From NCBI GenBank assembly GCA_965602855.1, contig CBFCZV010000005.1:1-64000 (forward strand): 64,000 nt of DNA. Reading direction: 5' to 3'. A program made the position numbers and the translations under genes. Below are positions 18,184 to 27,225 of this stretch, in pieces; the first letter of the stretch is position 1, and each line of letters opens with the position of its first letter. Source of the stretch: LH-M37 sp965602855. Lineage in GTDB: Bacteria > Pseudomonadota > Gammaproteobacteria > SZUA-229. The notes under the pieces are model-generated. The model had not been told where the DNA came from. It did no database searches and saw only the letters and a program-made list of their open reading frames with translations.

Positions 18184-18225
18184 ATAGTTACGTACTATTA
18201 TAAAGAAACTGGAGATGGTCTCCAG
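18184..18225. promoter_or_regulatory. Two inverted repeats in the gspA/hybrid-kinase intergenic region
   Basis: ATAGT (18184-18188) pairs with ACTAT (18194-18198). A second perfect 7-bp dyad, CTGGAGA/TCTCCAG, spans 18209-18225 with a TGG centre. They lie in the 157-211 bp divergent region and could be operators or an mRNA hairpin. The regulator is unknown. Confidence 0.35.
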
Positions 18226-18295
18226 ATTAGTCAGATGATTTATGATGTTCAAACCAAGGACTTGGTCTCTAGTAGTCAGTAATAAGAGAGTGGTA

Positions 18296-21200
18296 ATGGT
18301 TGATTCAGGTAAGTCCAGTACAAATGATAAATTATCAGCTTTACAGGCTGAGTTTCATAAACAGCTGCCAGTAACGATAGCTGAGATTAAACAGCAGTGC
18401 GCGCGCTTATGTCAGCGTGAAATGTCACGTGACGATATCGTTGGTCTGCATGTTATGTTTCATGGTTTGACGGGTAGTAGTGGCGTTTTTGGTGCAACAT
18501 CGGTTGGTACTATCTCGTCTGATATTGAAGGCTTGCTTAAGAAAAAGACTAACGCATCGGTGATTGATGATGTGGTGTGGCAAAAAATTGATGTGTTGAT
18601 CGAGCAGCTGGAACAAGCAGCAGAGGCATGGCAGCCGACCGTGATACCGTTTATTCCACCAGTATTTAATGAACAGCCCAGAAAATCGGGTGGTGAAATG
18701 GTGTGTCTGGTTGAGGATGATGTGCTGGTTGCCAAAGATATCTCAGTTTGTCTTGAAAATGAGGGTTACCGGGTACGGCATTTTACAATGCCAGAAGATT
18801 TTGAGTCGGCTTGTGCAGATATTCAGCCTGATGCCGTATTAATGGATATGGTGTTTGATGGTAGCGACATGGATGGAGCCATGGCTACCCATGCTTTAAG
18901 GGAACAGCAGTTTAACTGTCCGGTTATTTTTATTTCTGTTCATACTGATTTTGAATCACGTCTAGCAGCTACACGTGCTGGTGCCACTCGTTATTTTACC
19001 AAGCCATTAAATAAGGGAAAACTGGTGCGAACGCTGGATGGTCTACTTAGTCAACAGTATGAGGATCCATATCGAATTTTACTGATTGATAATGATGAGG
19101 TGTTGCTGGACTATTACGCTACTTTATTGCGTGAAGCTAATATGGTGGTTGAGACGCTGAAGAACCCACTTAAGTGTCTTGAAGTTATGGAGGATTTTAA
19201 GCCGGATCTCTTGTTGCTGGATGTCTATATGTCCGAGTGTTCAGGATTAGAGCTGGCACAGGTTATACGTCAGGATGATGACTGGGCGCAATTACCTATT
19301 GTATTTTTATCCACCGAATCAGATTTAGACAGAAGATTGTTTGCGTTGAATCTGGGTGGTGATGATTTTCTTAATAAGTCGATAGCACCTAAACACCTGC
19401 TCAAGGTTGTTTTAGCCAGGGCGAAACATTCACGTTGGTCTGCCACGTTACATCAGGATTTGCAGGATACATTGCGTGAAAGTGAATATAGAAATATTAC
19501 GCTCGATCAGCATGCGATTGTGAGCGTCACAGACGTGACTGGTCGTATTACTTTTGCCAATGATAAGTTTTGTGAGATCAGTGAATATTCCCGTGACGAG
19601 TTACTGGGTCAGAACCATCGTTTACTCAAGTCAGGTCGTCATTCAGCAGCGTTTTTTAAAGACATGTGGAGCACGATTGCTCAGGGAAAGGTTTGGCATG
19701 GTTGTATCTGTAATCTCAGTAAAAATGGGAATGAATACTGGGTAGAGTCAACTATTGTTCCATTTCTGGATGAGCGTGGTAAACCATACCAATATGTAGC
19801 GGCGCGCACGGATGTTACGCAGATGCGTGTTAATGAAGATCGACTGAACCGAAGTCAGTCTTTTTCCAATATTGGCACATGGGATTGGGATATACAAACA
19901 GGTGGCCTGTACTGGTCAGAGCGCATTGCTCCCCTGTTTGGTTATGAGCAAGGTGAAATTGAGCATACTTATGATAATTTTCTTGCCTCAGTTCATCCTG
20001 ATGACAGGCAATATGTCCTTGATGCAGTTACTGACTGTGTTGAAAACGGTGTCAAATACGGTATTGAGCATCGTGTTCTGTGGCCGGATGGGTCGGTGCA
20101 TTGGGTGCAGGAGAGTGGTGATGTAGTTCGTGATGAAGACAACGGTAAGCCTTTGCACATGCTGGGCGTTGTGCAGGATATTACCCTGCGCAAGGAAGCA
20201 GAACAGGCCTTGATTGAAAGTGAAAAGCGCCTGAACCTGGCGCAACAGATTGGCAAGATTGGAAATTGGTCGTGGGATGTGGCCAGTGGAAATATATACT
20301 GGTCGGATGAGATTTATCATATTTTTGGTTATCGGCCAGGCGAGTTTGAGCCGGACTATGAAAAATTTACATCTGCGATACACCCTGATGATGTAGAGCG
20401 TATCAAGCAATCTGAGCAGGCTGCTTCCGAGAAAGGGGAAAAACACAGTGTCGACCATCGAATTATATTGCCAGATGGTCGGGTGCGCTGGGTGCATGAA
20501 GAAGCCGAACCAGTTAAGAATGACCAGGGAGAGATGATTGCTCTAAATGGCACCGTTCAGGATATCTCAGATCGTATCTGGAATGAGCAGCTGCAAAAAG
20601 GTAACGGTTACGTTCTTGAGTTAATTGCGAAAGACAAACCTCTGGATGATATATTGACAGCCATAGTCGATCACTGTGAGAAAATGTTGCCGGGAGTGTT
20701 TGGCTCTGTATTGTTGTTGGATGACACGGGTTGTTACTTGCGCCGTAGTGTTGCTCCGAGGTTGCCAGATTTCTATAGTGAGGCGATAAATGGACTTGAG
20801 ATTGGGCCGAATGCAGGTTCCTGTGGTGCTGCGGCTTATACTGGTGAGCCGGTTATTGCGACTGATTTAGATACTGATCCCAACTGGGTAACCTTTAGGG
20901 AGTTAACCAGGAAAGCGGGTCTGGGCGCGTGCTGGTCGTTACCGATTCTTGCATCTAGTGGCAGTGTACTGGGTACCTTTGCCATGTATTACGCTAAGGC
21001 TAAGGAACCCGACGATAGTAGTCTTGAACTGGCTGCTGAGCTGGCCAACTTTGCAGCCATTGCTATTGAGCAGAAACGTTCAATGAAAGCACTGGTGGAC
21101 GCAAGGCAGGAAGCGGAAGAAGCCAATAATGCGAAGTCACAGTTTTTGTCCAGCATGAGTCATGAGTTGCGTACACCGATGAACGCCATTATCGGCTTTG

Positions 21201-22294
21201 GGCAATTGTTGCAGATGGATACTGATGTTCTGAATGAAATTCAACAGGATAATGTGAATGAGATTGTTCAAGCGGGTAACCATTTGCTGACATTAATCAA
21301 TGAGGTGCTGGACCTGGCGAAAGTTGAGTCTGGGCATGTTGATCTCTATATGGAGCCGGTAGTGGTTGGTGAAGTATTGGATGAGTGTCTGAGCTTGCTC
21401 ATGCCTATGTCTGATGAACGAGGTCTATCGATTAAATTTATATGCAAAGGTGAGACGTTATCGCTTAAAGAGATTTGTCATAAAAACATGGAAGTGCGAG
21501 CCGATAGAACACGTTTGAAGCAAGTATTGTTTAACTTATTAAGCAATGCGGTGAAATATAATAAGGAGAATGGTCAGATTACTATCTCCTGTGAGTTGTC
21601 TGATATAGGTTATATTCGTATAAGCATTACAGATACCGGACTTGGTCTTTCTGAAGAGAAGCAATCGCAGTTATTCACAGAATTTAACCGCCTGGGTGCA
21701 GAGAGTTCAGAAGTAGAAGGCACGGGTATTGGCCTGGTCATCACCAAAAAAATTATGGAAATCATGGATGGTAGCATTGGTGTAGAAAGTCAGTCCGGTG
21801 AGGGAAGTACTTTCTGGATTGAACTACCTCGAGACAATGTGAGCACAATTCATCATGTTGAAAAACAGGCCTCTGATGAGAAAGAATTAGTTTCGGCAGA
21901 AGAGGGGGGGCATGAATATGCATTATTATATGTGGAAGATAATCCTGCCAATTTACGGTTTGTGACGCAGTTATTGGATAGGCGCCCTAATATAAAAATG
22001 TGGGGTGCAGATGAGCCTGTGTTGGGATTTGAGCTGGCAGCCAAGCATAATCCTGATATTATTCTTCTGGATATTAATTTACCCGGAATTAATGGATTTG
22101 AAATGCTAAAGCATTTTCGGAGTCAGGAAGAGACTAGTAAAACACCTATTGTTGCGATTAGTGCTAATGCTATGTCGGGTGATGTTAAAAGAGGGCTGGA
22201 TGCAGGTTTTGATTACTATATAACAAAGCCTGTTGATGTTAATGGCTTTTTGTCTGTTGTAGATGAAATTTTGCTGTCGATATCAAAAGATTAA
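18296..22294 (+). CDS. Large hybrid histidine kinase (Hpt-REC-REC-PAS3-GAF-HK-REC)
   Basis: A soluble multidomain phosphorelay protein with no predicted membrane segment. Numbering from ATG 18296, the order is: Hpt-like domain (His56 in FHGLTGSSG), receiver 1 (Asp184), receiver 2 (Asp309), three PAS/PAC domains (about 400-510, 515-640, 645-765), GAF (about 775-925), HisKA (His956 in SMSHELRTP), HATPase (about 1060-1170) and receiver 3 (Asp1259). An upstream ATG at 18242 would add 18 residues. I prefer 18296 because the family starts near the Hpt domain, but this is uncertain. An HD-GYP response regulator follows 36 bp downstream, so it is the likely partner. The signal is unknown. Confidence 0.9.
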   Translation: MVDSGKSSTNDKLSALQAEFHKQLPVTIAEIKQQCARLCQREMSRDDIVGLHVMFHGLTGSSGVFGATSVGTISSDIEGLLKKKTNASVIDDVVWQKIDVLIEQLEQAAEAWQPTVIPFIPPVFNEQPRKSGGEMVCLVEDDVLVAKDISVCLENEGYRVRHFTMPEDFESACADIQPDAVLMDMVFDGSDMDGAMATHALREQQFNCPVIFISVHTDFESRLAATRAGATRYFTKPLNKGKLVRTLDGLLSQQYEDPYRILLIDNDEVLLDYYATLLREANMVVETLKNPLKCLEVMEDFKPDLLLLDVYMSECSGLELAQVIRQDDDWAQLPIVFLSTESDLDRRLFALNLGGDDFLNKSIAPKHLLKVVLARAKHSRWSATLHQDLQDTLRESEYRNITLDQHAIVSVTDVTGRITFANDKFCEISEYSRDELLGQNHRLLKSGRHSAAFFKDMWSTIAQGKVWHGCICNLSKNGNEYWVESTIVPFLDERGKPYQYVAARTDVTQMRVNEDRLNRSQSFSNIGTWDWDIQTGGLYWSERIAPLFGYEQGEIEHTYDNFLASVHPDDRQYVLDAVTDCVENGVKYGIEHRVLWPDGSVHWVQESGDVVRDEDNGKPLHMLGVVQDITLRKEAEQALIESEKRLNLAQQIGKIGNWSWDVASGNIYWSDEIYHIFGYRPGEFEPDYEKFTSAIHPDDVERIKQSEQAASEKGEKHSVDHRIILPDGRVRWVHEEAEPVKNDQGEMIALNGTVQDISDRIWNEQLQKGNGYVLELIAKDKPLDDILTAIVDHCEKMLPGVFGSVLLLDDTGCYLRRSVAPRLPDFYSEAINGLEIGPNAGSCGAAAYTGEPVIATDLDTDPNWVTFRELTRKAGLGACWSLPILASSGSVLGTFAMYYAKAKEPDDSSLELAAELANFAAIAIEQKRSMKALVDARQEAEEANNAKSQFLSSMSHELRTPMNAIIGFGQLLQMDTDVLNEIQQDNVNEIVQAGNHLLTLINEVLDLAKVESGHVDLYMEPVVVGEVLDECLSLLMPMSDERGLSIKFICKGETLSLKEICHKNMEVRADRTRLKQVLFNLLSNAVKYNKENGQITISCELSDIGYIRISITDTGLGLSEEKQSQLFTEFNRLGAESSEVEGTGIGLVITKKIMEIMDGSIGVESQSGEGSTFWIELPRDNVSTIHHVEKQASDEKELVSAEEGGHEYALLYVEDNPANLRFVTQLLDRRPNIKMWGADEPVLGFELAAKHNPDIILLDINLPGINGFEMLKHFRSQEETSKTPIVAISANAMSGDVKRGLDAGFDYYITKPVDVNGFLSVVDEILLSISKD

Positions 22295-22329
22295 AAGAGG
22301 TTAATGATAACCATGAGTGGAAATCTGTG

Positions 22330-23427
22330 ATGAGTAGCAAAATAAGTAATGAGATGAAATCTGCCTGCGTTCTGGCTGTAGATGATGAATTGCCCAATGT
22401 TAAGTTGCTGGAAAGGATGTTATCTGCAAAAGGTTTTGAGCATATTTTGAGCACGCAAGATCCTCGTCAGGTATTAAGCCTGGTACGAGATAACGATGTG
22501 GATTTAATTTTGCTGGATATTAATATGCCGCATATGGATGGCTATGAGGTAATGGCGCAGCTTAAATCGGAGATTCCTGAAGGCGTTCCCCCTATTCTCG
22601 TATTGACTGCCCAGCATGCTCAGGATTTTCGTCAACGTGCACTGGATAGTGGTGCGCGTGATTATGTCACTAAGCCTTTTGATGCTGATGAGTTGTTCTC
22701 ACGGGTAAAAAACCTGCTGGAAGTGCATCAGGCAAATAAATATATGAGTCAGCAGAATGCGATTCTGGATGAGCGTGTTCGTCAGCGAACAGAAGAGTTG
22801 GAATTGGCGCATGAGCAGCTTCATGAAAGTCGTCTTCAGGTTGTCCGTCGCTTAGGGCGTGCAGCAGAGTACAGAGATAATGAGACAGGCCTGCATATTA
22901 TTCGCATGAGTAAAATGGCTGCCTTGATCGCAAAGCAGGCTGGTATGAGTGATGAAGAATGTGATTTGTTGCTGAATGCGGCACCCATGCATGATATTGG
23001 CAAGATTGGTATTCCTGATTATGTTTTGCTTAAACCGGGAAAACTTGATCCGGATGAGTGGAAAATCATGAAAACCCATGCTCAGATAGGTGCTGATATT
23101 CTTGCTGGTGACGATATGCCCTTGTTGAATATGGCCAGTGGTATTGCATTGACGCATCATGAAAAATGGGATGGCAGTGGTTATCCTAATGGCCTGAAGG
23201 GTGAGGAGATTCCTCTGGTTGGGCGTATCACCGCGTTGGCTGATGTATTTGATGCGCTGACTTCTGAGCGACCCTATAAAAAAGCATGGTCGGTGGAAGA
23301 TTCGGTGGCGTTGATTAAATCAGAAAGCGGCAAGCAGTTTGAGCCTGCTCTGGTTGAGCATTTTCTAACTATTCTTAATTCTATAGTTGGGATAAAAGAT
23401 CAGTATGCTGAGCCGGGTGTTGCCTGA
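22330..23427 (+). CDS. Response regulator with HD-GYP c-di-GMP phosphodiesterase domain
   Basis: A 365-aa RpfG-like protein. The receiver domain (residues 1-130) has phospho-acceptor Asp63 and the conserved Lys115 in VTKPFD. A coiled linker leads to an HD-GYP domain with HDIGKIGIPD (His221-Asp222), HHEKWDGSGYP (276-286) and LADVFDALTS, the residues that bind metals and hydrolyse cyclic-di-GMP. I prefer ATG 22330 over the overlapping GTG at 22327. Directly downstream of the hybrid kinase, it is most likely phosphorylated by it and turns the signal into lower c-di-GMP. Confidence 0.93.
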   Translation: MSSKISNEMKSACVLAVDDELPNVKLLERMLSAKGFEHILSTQDPRQVLSLVRDNDVDLILLDINMPHMDGYEVMAQLKSEIPEGVPPILVLTAQHAQDFRQRALDSGARDYVTKPFDADELFSRVKNLLEVHQANKYMSQQNAILDERVRQRTEELELAHEQLHESRLQVVRRLGRAAEYRDNETGLHIIRMSKMAALIAKQAGMSDEECDLLLNAAPMHDIGKIGIPDYVLLKPGKLDPDEWKIMKTHAQIGADILAGDDMPLLNMASGIALTHHEKWDGSGYPNGLKGEEIPLVGRITALADVFDALTSERPYKKAWSVEDSVALIKSESGKQFEPALVEHFLTILNSIVGIKDQYAEPGVA

Positions 23428-23480
23428 TTTGAGCTGGTGGTTATTGTTTAGGTCAAAGTATTACTTGATACAATAGCGCC

Positions 23481-24443
23481 ATGTATTCTGGCACTGTTTC
23501 TATCGCGCCGATGATGGCCTGGACCGATCGTCACGCGCGTTATTTCCTTCGTTTAATTTCAAAGCACACCATGTTGTACACCGAAATGGTGACTACCGGT
23601 GCTTTGCTGCACGGCGAGCGCAGTGGTTTCCTGCGCTATCATGCCGATGAGCACCCTCTTGTTTTACAGCTAGGCGGCAGCCAGCCGGATGAATTGGCTG
23701 AATGCGCGCTAATGGCGGAAGACGTGGGCTATGATGAAGTCAATTTGAATGTCGGTTGTCCCAGTGATCGGGTAAAAAGGGGGCGGTTTGGCGCTGGTCT
23801 TATGGCTGAGCCAGAATTGGTGGCGGAGTGCGTATCGGCCATGCGTAATAGAGTGAATATTCCGGTGACGGTTAAATGCCGCATTGGCATCGATGATATG
23901 GATGAAGAGTCTGCACTGGATGAATTTGTCGGCATTGTTGCTGAAGCAGGTTGTGAGCATTTTATAGTTCATGCCCGGAAAGCCTGGTTGCAGGGGCTGA
24001 GTCCAAAGGAGAATCGCAATGTGCCACCACTCCGATACGATGTGGTTTATCGGCTCAAGCAGGCAAGGCCTTCGCTACGAATCACAATTAATGGTGGTAT
24101 CAAAACAGTCGATGCCATGCAGCAGCATCTCCAGCATGTCGATGCAGTGATGCTGGGTCGTGAGGCTTATCACAACCCTTATTTGATGGCACAGTTTGAT
24201 GCGCAATTTTACGGTAGTGATGAAATTCCTCGTTCGAGGCAGGATGTTATTAATGCGCTGTTGCCTTATATCGAGCAGGAGCTGGCAGAGGGCACGGCTT
24301 TGCATTCGATGACTCGGCATTTGCACGGTCTGTTTCTGGGTTGTCGAGGTGCCAAGTCCTGGCGTCGATATTTAAGCGAAAATGATAATAAATCGGATGC
24401 GGGTATTGATGTGTTATTGCAAGCGCTCGAACGAGTTCAATGA
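23481..24443 (+). CDS. dusA: tRNA-dihydrouridine synthase A
   Basis: This FMN enzyme reduces uridines 20/20a in the tRNA D-loop. The 320-aa protein opens with SIAPMMAWTDRHARYFLRL and contains NLNVGCPSDRV with catalytic Cys93, typical of DusA rather than DusB or DusC. The TIM barrel and a C-terminal helical domain are full length. Its ATG begins 53 bp after the HD-GYP gene. It is convergent with the DUF3187 gene, with a 3-bp gap. Function is confident. Confidence 0.95.
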   Translation: MYSGTVSIAPMMAWTDRHARYFLRLISKHTMLYTEMVTTGALLHGERSGFLRYHADEHPLVLQLGGSQPDELAECALMAEDVGYDEVNLNVGCPSDRVKRGRFGAGLMAEPELVAECVSAMRNRVNIPVTVKCRIGIDDMDEESALDEFVGIVAEAGCEHFIVHARKAWLQGLSPKENRNVPPLRYDVVYRLKQARPSLRITINGGIKTVDAMQQHLQHVDAVMLGREAYHNPYLMAQFDAQFYGSDEIPRSRQDVINALLPYIEQELAEGTALHSMTRHLHGLFLGCRGAKSWRRYLSENDNKSDAGIDVLLQALERVQ

Positions 24444-24446
24444 AGA

Positions 24447-25451
24447 TTACTGACAATCGAAGCGGCTTTTCCAGTTAAATAGAAAGCTCACATCTGGCGT
24501 TGCGCCTACCTGAATATCCTCGCTGACGGCAATATCAAAATCTGAACAGTTGCTGACATGAATGCTGCCACCGAAGACAATATTGTGGGCAGCGCCAAGA
24601 AGTTTTAACTGGCTGTCTGAGTAAAAGCTGCTGTGGCCATTGAACTGTATTCTCAGATCGAATATCTCATGTGCTTGCCACTGAACACCTGCATAAGCAA
24701 AGATTACCTGATCTTCAACAGCCAGCATTGAGATCTGGCTTTCACCGGGGAATAAAACGCCGATGTTGGTATCGACACTCCATTCGGGATGAAAGCGGTA
24801 ATCGCCTGCCAGCCATAGTGAAAGGTCGCTGCTGTCGTTACCGGTCAGGCTGGATTGATCGCCCGTGGGTAGATCGATTGAGGCCCATAAGCTGAGCGTT
24901 GAATCCTGTTGCTGAATAATATTCCTGCCGAGTGCAATCTGGATATCTCCCAGACCACTCTCTGCTGTGTTGAGGTCAATCAGAGTCTGACCATTTTGCT
25001 CGTAGAGAATCTGGAACTGGTCGTCGGTCACATTGGGTCTGCCGGCACGGGGTAGACCAAAAAAATCGTGCCAGCTGTCGATGGTGTTGTCGAGAAAGCC
25101 TTCACCGTAATGAATCAGAGGGATGTCTATTTTCAGCGCCCAGTCTTCGTTAAGGCTGTGTAAAAAAGCAAGTCTCAGGTTATAGGACTCAAAATCAATA
25201 AACAGATTCTCATTGCTGCTGGACTCAGCGTTTAAGGTGTTGGTGATGTCCAGAGAGAGCGACCACTGTGTGGTGCGGGCTTCGGGCAGTTGAGCCGCCA
25301 CTGGCTGAGGCTGCCCGTGGATCAGTGAAAAGGGGTTTTGATCCTGAGTTAAAAAGGGCTGTGCAGCGTTCGATGTTGCTGTCGATAACAAGGTCGACAA
25401 ACATAAAAAAGCCCCGATGCAGAGGCTGCGACCAGGGCTTTTCTTGAACAA
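24447..25451 (-). CDS. DUF3187 family protein, probable outer-membrane beta-barrel
   Basis: A 334-aa protein with a signal peptide (residues 1-29, ending SNAA) and alternating beta strands throughout, matching the DUF3187 pattern (QNPFSLIHG near the mature N-terminus, then YNLRLAFLHSLNEDW). Aromatic-rich strands and a C-terminal region with SFLFNWKSRFDC suggest an outer-membrane location. The function is unknown. The first codons overlap the terminator of the upstream cytochrome gene, so the signal peptide is partly encoded by that hairpin. It lies 12 bp after the cytochrome on the same strand. Confidence 0.75.
   Translation of the reverse strand: MFKKSPGRSLCIGAFLCLSTLLSTATSNAAQPFLTQDQNPFSLIHGQPQPVAAQLPEARTTQWSLSLDITNTLNAESSSNENLFIDFESYNLRLAFLHSLNEDWALKIDIPLIHYGEGFLDNTIDSWHDFFGLPRAGRPNVTDDQFQILYEQNGQTLIDLNTAESGLGDIQIALGRNIIQQQDSTLSLWASIDLPTGDQSSLTGNDSSDLSLWLAGDYRFHPEWSVDTNIGVLFPGESQISMLAVEDQVIFAYAGVQWQAHEIFDLRIQFNGHSSFYSDSQLKLLGAAHNIVFGGSIHVSNCSDFDIAVSEDIQVGATPDVSFLFNWKSRFDCQ
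25405..25442 (-). terminator. Terminator of the cytochrome c gene, inside the next coding region
   Basis: On the minus strand GAAAAGCCC pairs with GGGGCTTTTTT around an inner GCAG/CTGC hairpin. It is followed by a T-run and lies about 22 bp after the cytochrome stop. It overlaps the beginning of the DUF3187 coding sequence. Confidence 0.75.
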
Positions 25452-25463
25452 GTTAGTGATAAC

Positions 25464-25772
25464 TTATTTCAGGCCTGCGAAGTAAGCTGCAAGATTAGCT
25501 GCGTCAGCATCGGTTAAGTTTTTAACCATTGGCTCCATCATTGCGTTCTTGCGAGCGCCATCACGGAATGCTTTGATCTGTGCATTCAAGTAAGCTTCTT
25601 TCTGACCAGCCAGATTAGGGTAAGTAGGCGCTATGCTGATGCCTTTAGGGCCGTGACAGCCAGCACACATGCCTGCTTTAGCTTTGCCAGCGCCAGCGTC
25701 AGCCGCAGAAGCCATGTTTGTGAATGCAGCTAGTGCTACAGCAGATAATACAGTCAAAAGTTGACGTTTCAT
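25464..25772 (-). CDS. Class I cytochrome c, small periplasmic electron carrier
   Basis: A 102-aa protein with a signal peptide (residues 1-23, ending ASA) and one haem motif CAGCH (Cys36, Cys39, His40). A Met-rich region follows (KNAMMEPMVKNL) that can supply the axial ligand. The C-terminal helix LTDADAANLAAYFAGL is typical of cytochrome c553/c5-like proteins. I chose ATG 25772, which has ribosome-binding site GGAGAA, over the TTG at 25784 that lies within that site. It likely carries electrons to a terminal oxidase or from sulfur oxidation. The partner is unknown. Confidence 0.92.
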   Translation of the reverse strand: MKRQLLTVLSAVALAAFTNMASAADAGAGKAKAGMCAGCHGPKGISIAPTYPNLAGQKEAYLNAQIKAFRDGARKNAMMEPMVKNLTDADAANLAAYFAGLK

Positions 25773-25918
25773 AAAGTTCTCCAAGGGATTGTTGATTCCG
25801 GTAAAACCGGATATTTATAATCAAAATTCATAAAATAGATAAAAACATTTAAAAATCTATGGTTTCGGATTCTACCTTAAAAATATAAAAGTGCCTAGTA
25901 ACCATCAGGGGTGGATTG

Positions 25919-26374
25919 TTATATGTATCTACCAGCGCTAGCAACAACTGAAACTATCAATCCAATCAATATGTTAATGCCGACTAGTCGCCTTATCTTC
26001 GCTAGCTGTACACCACCTTCCTGAAAATCTTCGACAATAACAGCGTGCCTTAGTTTCCGGTAAGGCGAAAAAAATACGTGCATGAAAATCAGTATCATTA
26101 CGATGCCCAGGCCATGCATGATGTGAATATGTAAGCCAACATTGCCAAAACCACCAAAAACACTGGATACCATCCAGTAACCGCTAATTAGCAGGGTGAT
26201 AATGGCGACCCAGACCCAGAGAAAGAAGTTTTTAAAGACCTGCACCCAGAGGTTTAGTCGAAGAGGAGGCTCAAGCACTCGAACTGCGGCAGGGCGCAGC
26301 ATCATATGGGCAAACATCATGCCGCCGACCCAGAGGATGGCAGACAGTAAGTGCAGGGCAATGCTAACGGACAT
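25919..26374 (-). CDS. CopD-like integral membrane protein
   Basis: A 151-aa membrane protein with four hydrophobic helices (about residues 3-22, 43-68, 78-100, 127-148) and conserved His residues (HLLSAILWVGGMMFAH; HIHIMHGLG). This fits the CopD/YebZ-like or DUF2269-like family, possibly binding haem or copper. I chose ATG 26374, which has a well-placed CTGGAGA, over an earlier start at 26458. It stands alone between the cytochrome c and rpe. The specific function is unknown. Confidence 0.8.
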   Translation of the reverse strand: MSVSIALHLLSAILWVGGMMFAHMMLRPAAVRVLEPPLRLNLWVQVFKNFFLWVWVAIITLLISGYWMVSSVFGGFGNVGLHIHIMHGLGIVMILIFMHVFFSPYRKLRHAVIVEDFQEGGVQLAKIRRLVGINILIGLIVSVVASAGRYI

Positions 26375-26521
26375 TATTGAATCTCCAGTGTGTTTTTCAT
26401 GCATATTATAGAGCTTTGTGAGTGATGCAAGTTCCGTGCAGTGCAAGCTAGCGGTCAATCATGTAAAATGCGCGGCTTTCTGATGCTGTTTTTAAGAGCT
26501 TTAATTTTGTGAGGAATTACC

Positions 26522-27208
26522 ATGTCTGATTTTAAGATCGCTCCATCTATACTTTCTGCTGACTTTGCTCGTTTGGGTGAGGAAGTTGATAACGTCCTTA
26601 AATCGGGCGCTGATATCGTTCATTTTGATGTAATGGATAACCACTACGTACCTAACCTGACTATCGGGCCTCTGGTTTGTGATGCGCTGCGCAAGCACGG
26701 CGTTACTGCTGAAATCGACGTTCATTTGATGGTGAAACCTGTTGACCGAATCATCCCTGATTTTGCTGAAGCCGGTGCTTCTTACATTACTTTCCATCCA
26801 GAAGGTTCTGAGCACGTCGATCGCACACTGCAAATGATCCGTGAGCTGGGTTGTAAATCAGGTTTGGTATTTAATCCTGCTACACCGCTGGATTGCCTGA
26901 AACATGTTATGGATAAAGTAGATGTGATTTTGCTGATGTCAGTTAATCCAGGTTTTGGTGGTCAGTCTTTCATTCCTGAAACACTCAATAAATTACGTGA
27001 AGCTCGCAAAATGATTGATGAGTCTGGTTACGACATTCGTTTAGAAATTGACGGTGGCGTGAAAGTGAATAACATTCGCGAAATTGCAGAAGCCGGTGCA
27101 GATATGTTCGTTGCAGGTTCAGCTATCTTCGGTGCGGTTGGTGAAAACGATGCCAATGACTACGACACTGTTGTTGCTGCTATGCGCGCTGAGTTAGCTA
27201 AAGCATAA
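26522..27208 (+). CDS. rpe: Ribulose-phosphate 3-epimerase
   Basis: Interconverts ribulose-5-phosphate and xylulose-5-phosphate in the Calvin and pentose phosphate pathways. The 228-aa TIM barrel shows APSILSADFARLGEEV at the N-terminus, HFDVMDNHYVPNLT with a metal-binding His/Asp, VHLMVKP, SVNPGFGGQSF and EIDGGV. A ribosome-binding site (GAGGAA) precedes the ATG. gph follows 17 bp later, and that pairing is common in proteobacteria. It is likely needed to regenerate RuBP for the RuBisCOs. Confidence 0.97.
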   Translation: MSDFKIAPSILSADFARLGEEVDNVLKSGADIVHFDVMDNHYVPNLTIGPLVCDALRKHGVTAEIDVHLMVKPVDRIIPDFAEAGASYITFHPEGSEHVDRTLQMIRELGCKSGLVFNPATPLDCLKHVMDKVDVILLMSVNPGFGGQSFIPETLNKLREARKMIDESGYDIRLEIDGGVKVNNIREIAEAGADMFVAGSAIFGAVGENDANDYDTVVAAMRAELAKA

Positions 27209-27225
27209 AGCTTTAGAGAATAATC

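Noticed and set aside
27..26175. A 17-nt match, AACACTGGATACCATCC, between the first intergenic region and the CopD-like gene near 26158-26175.
   Set aside because: One short shared word in 64 kb could easily be chance, and the flanks do not match. It was not treated as a repeat.
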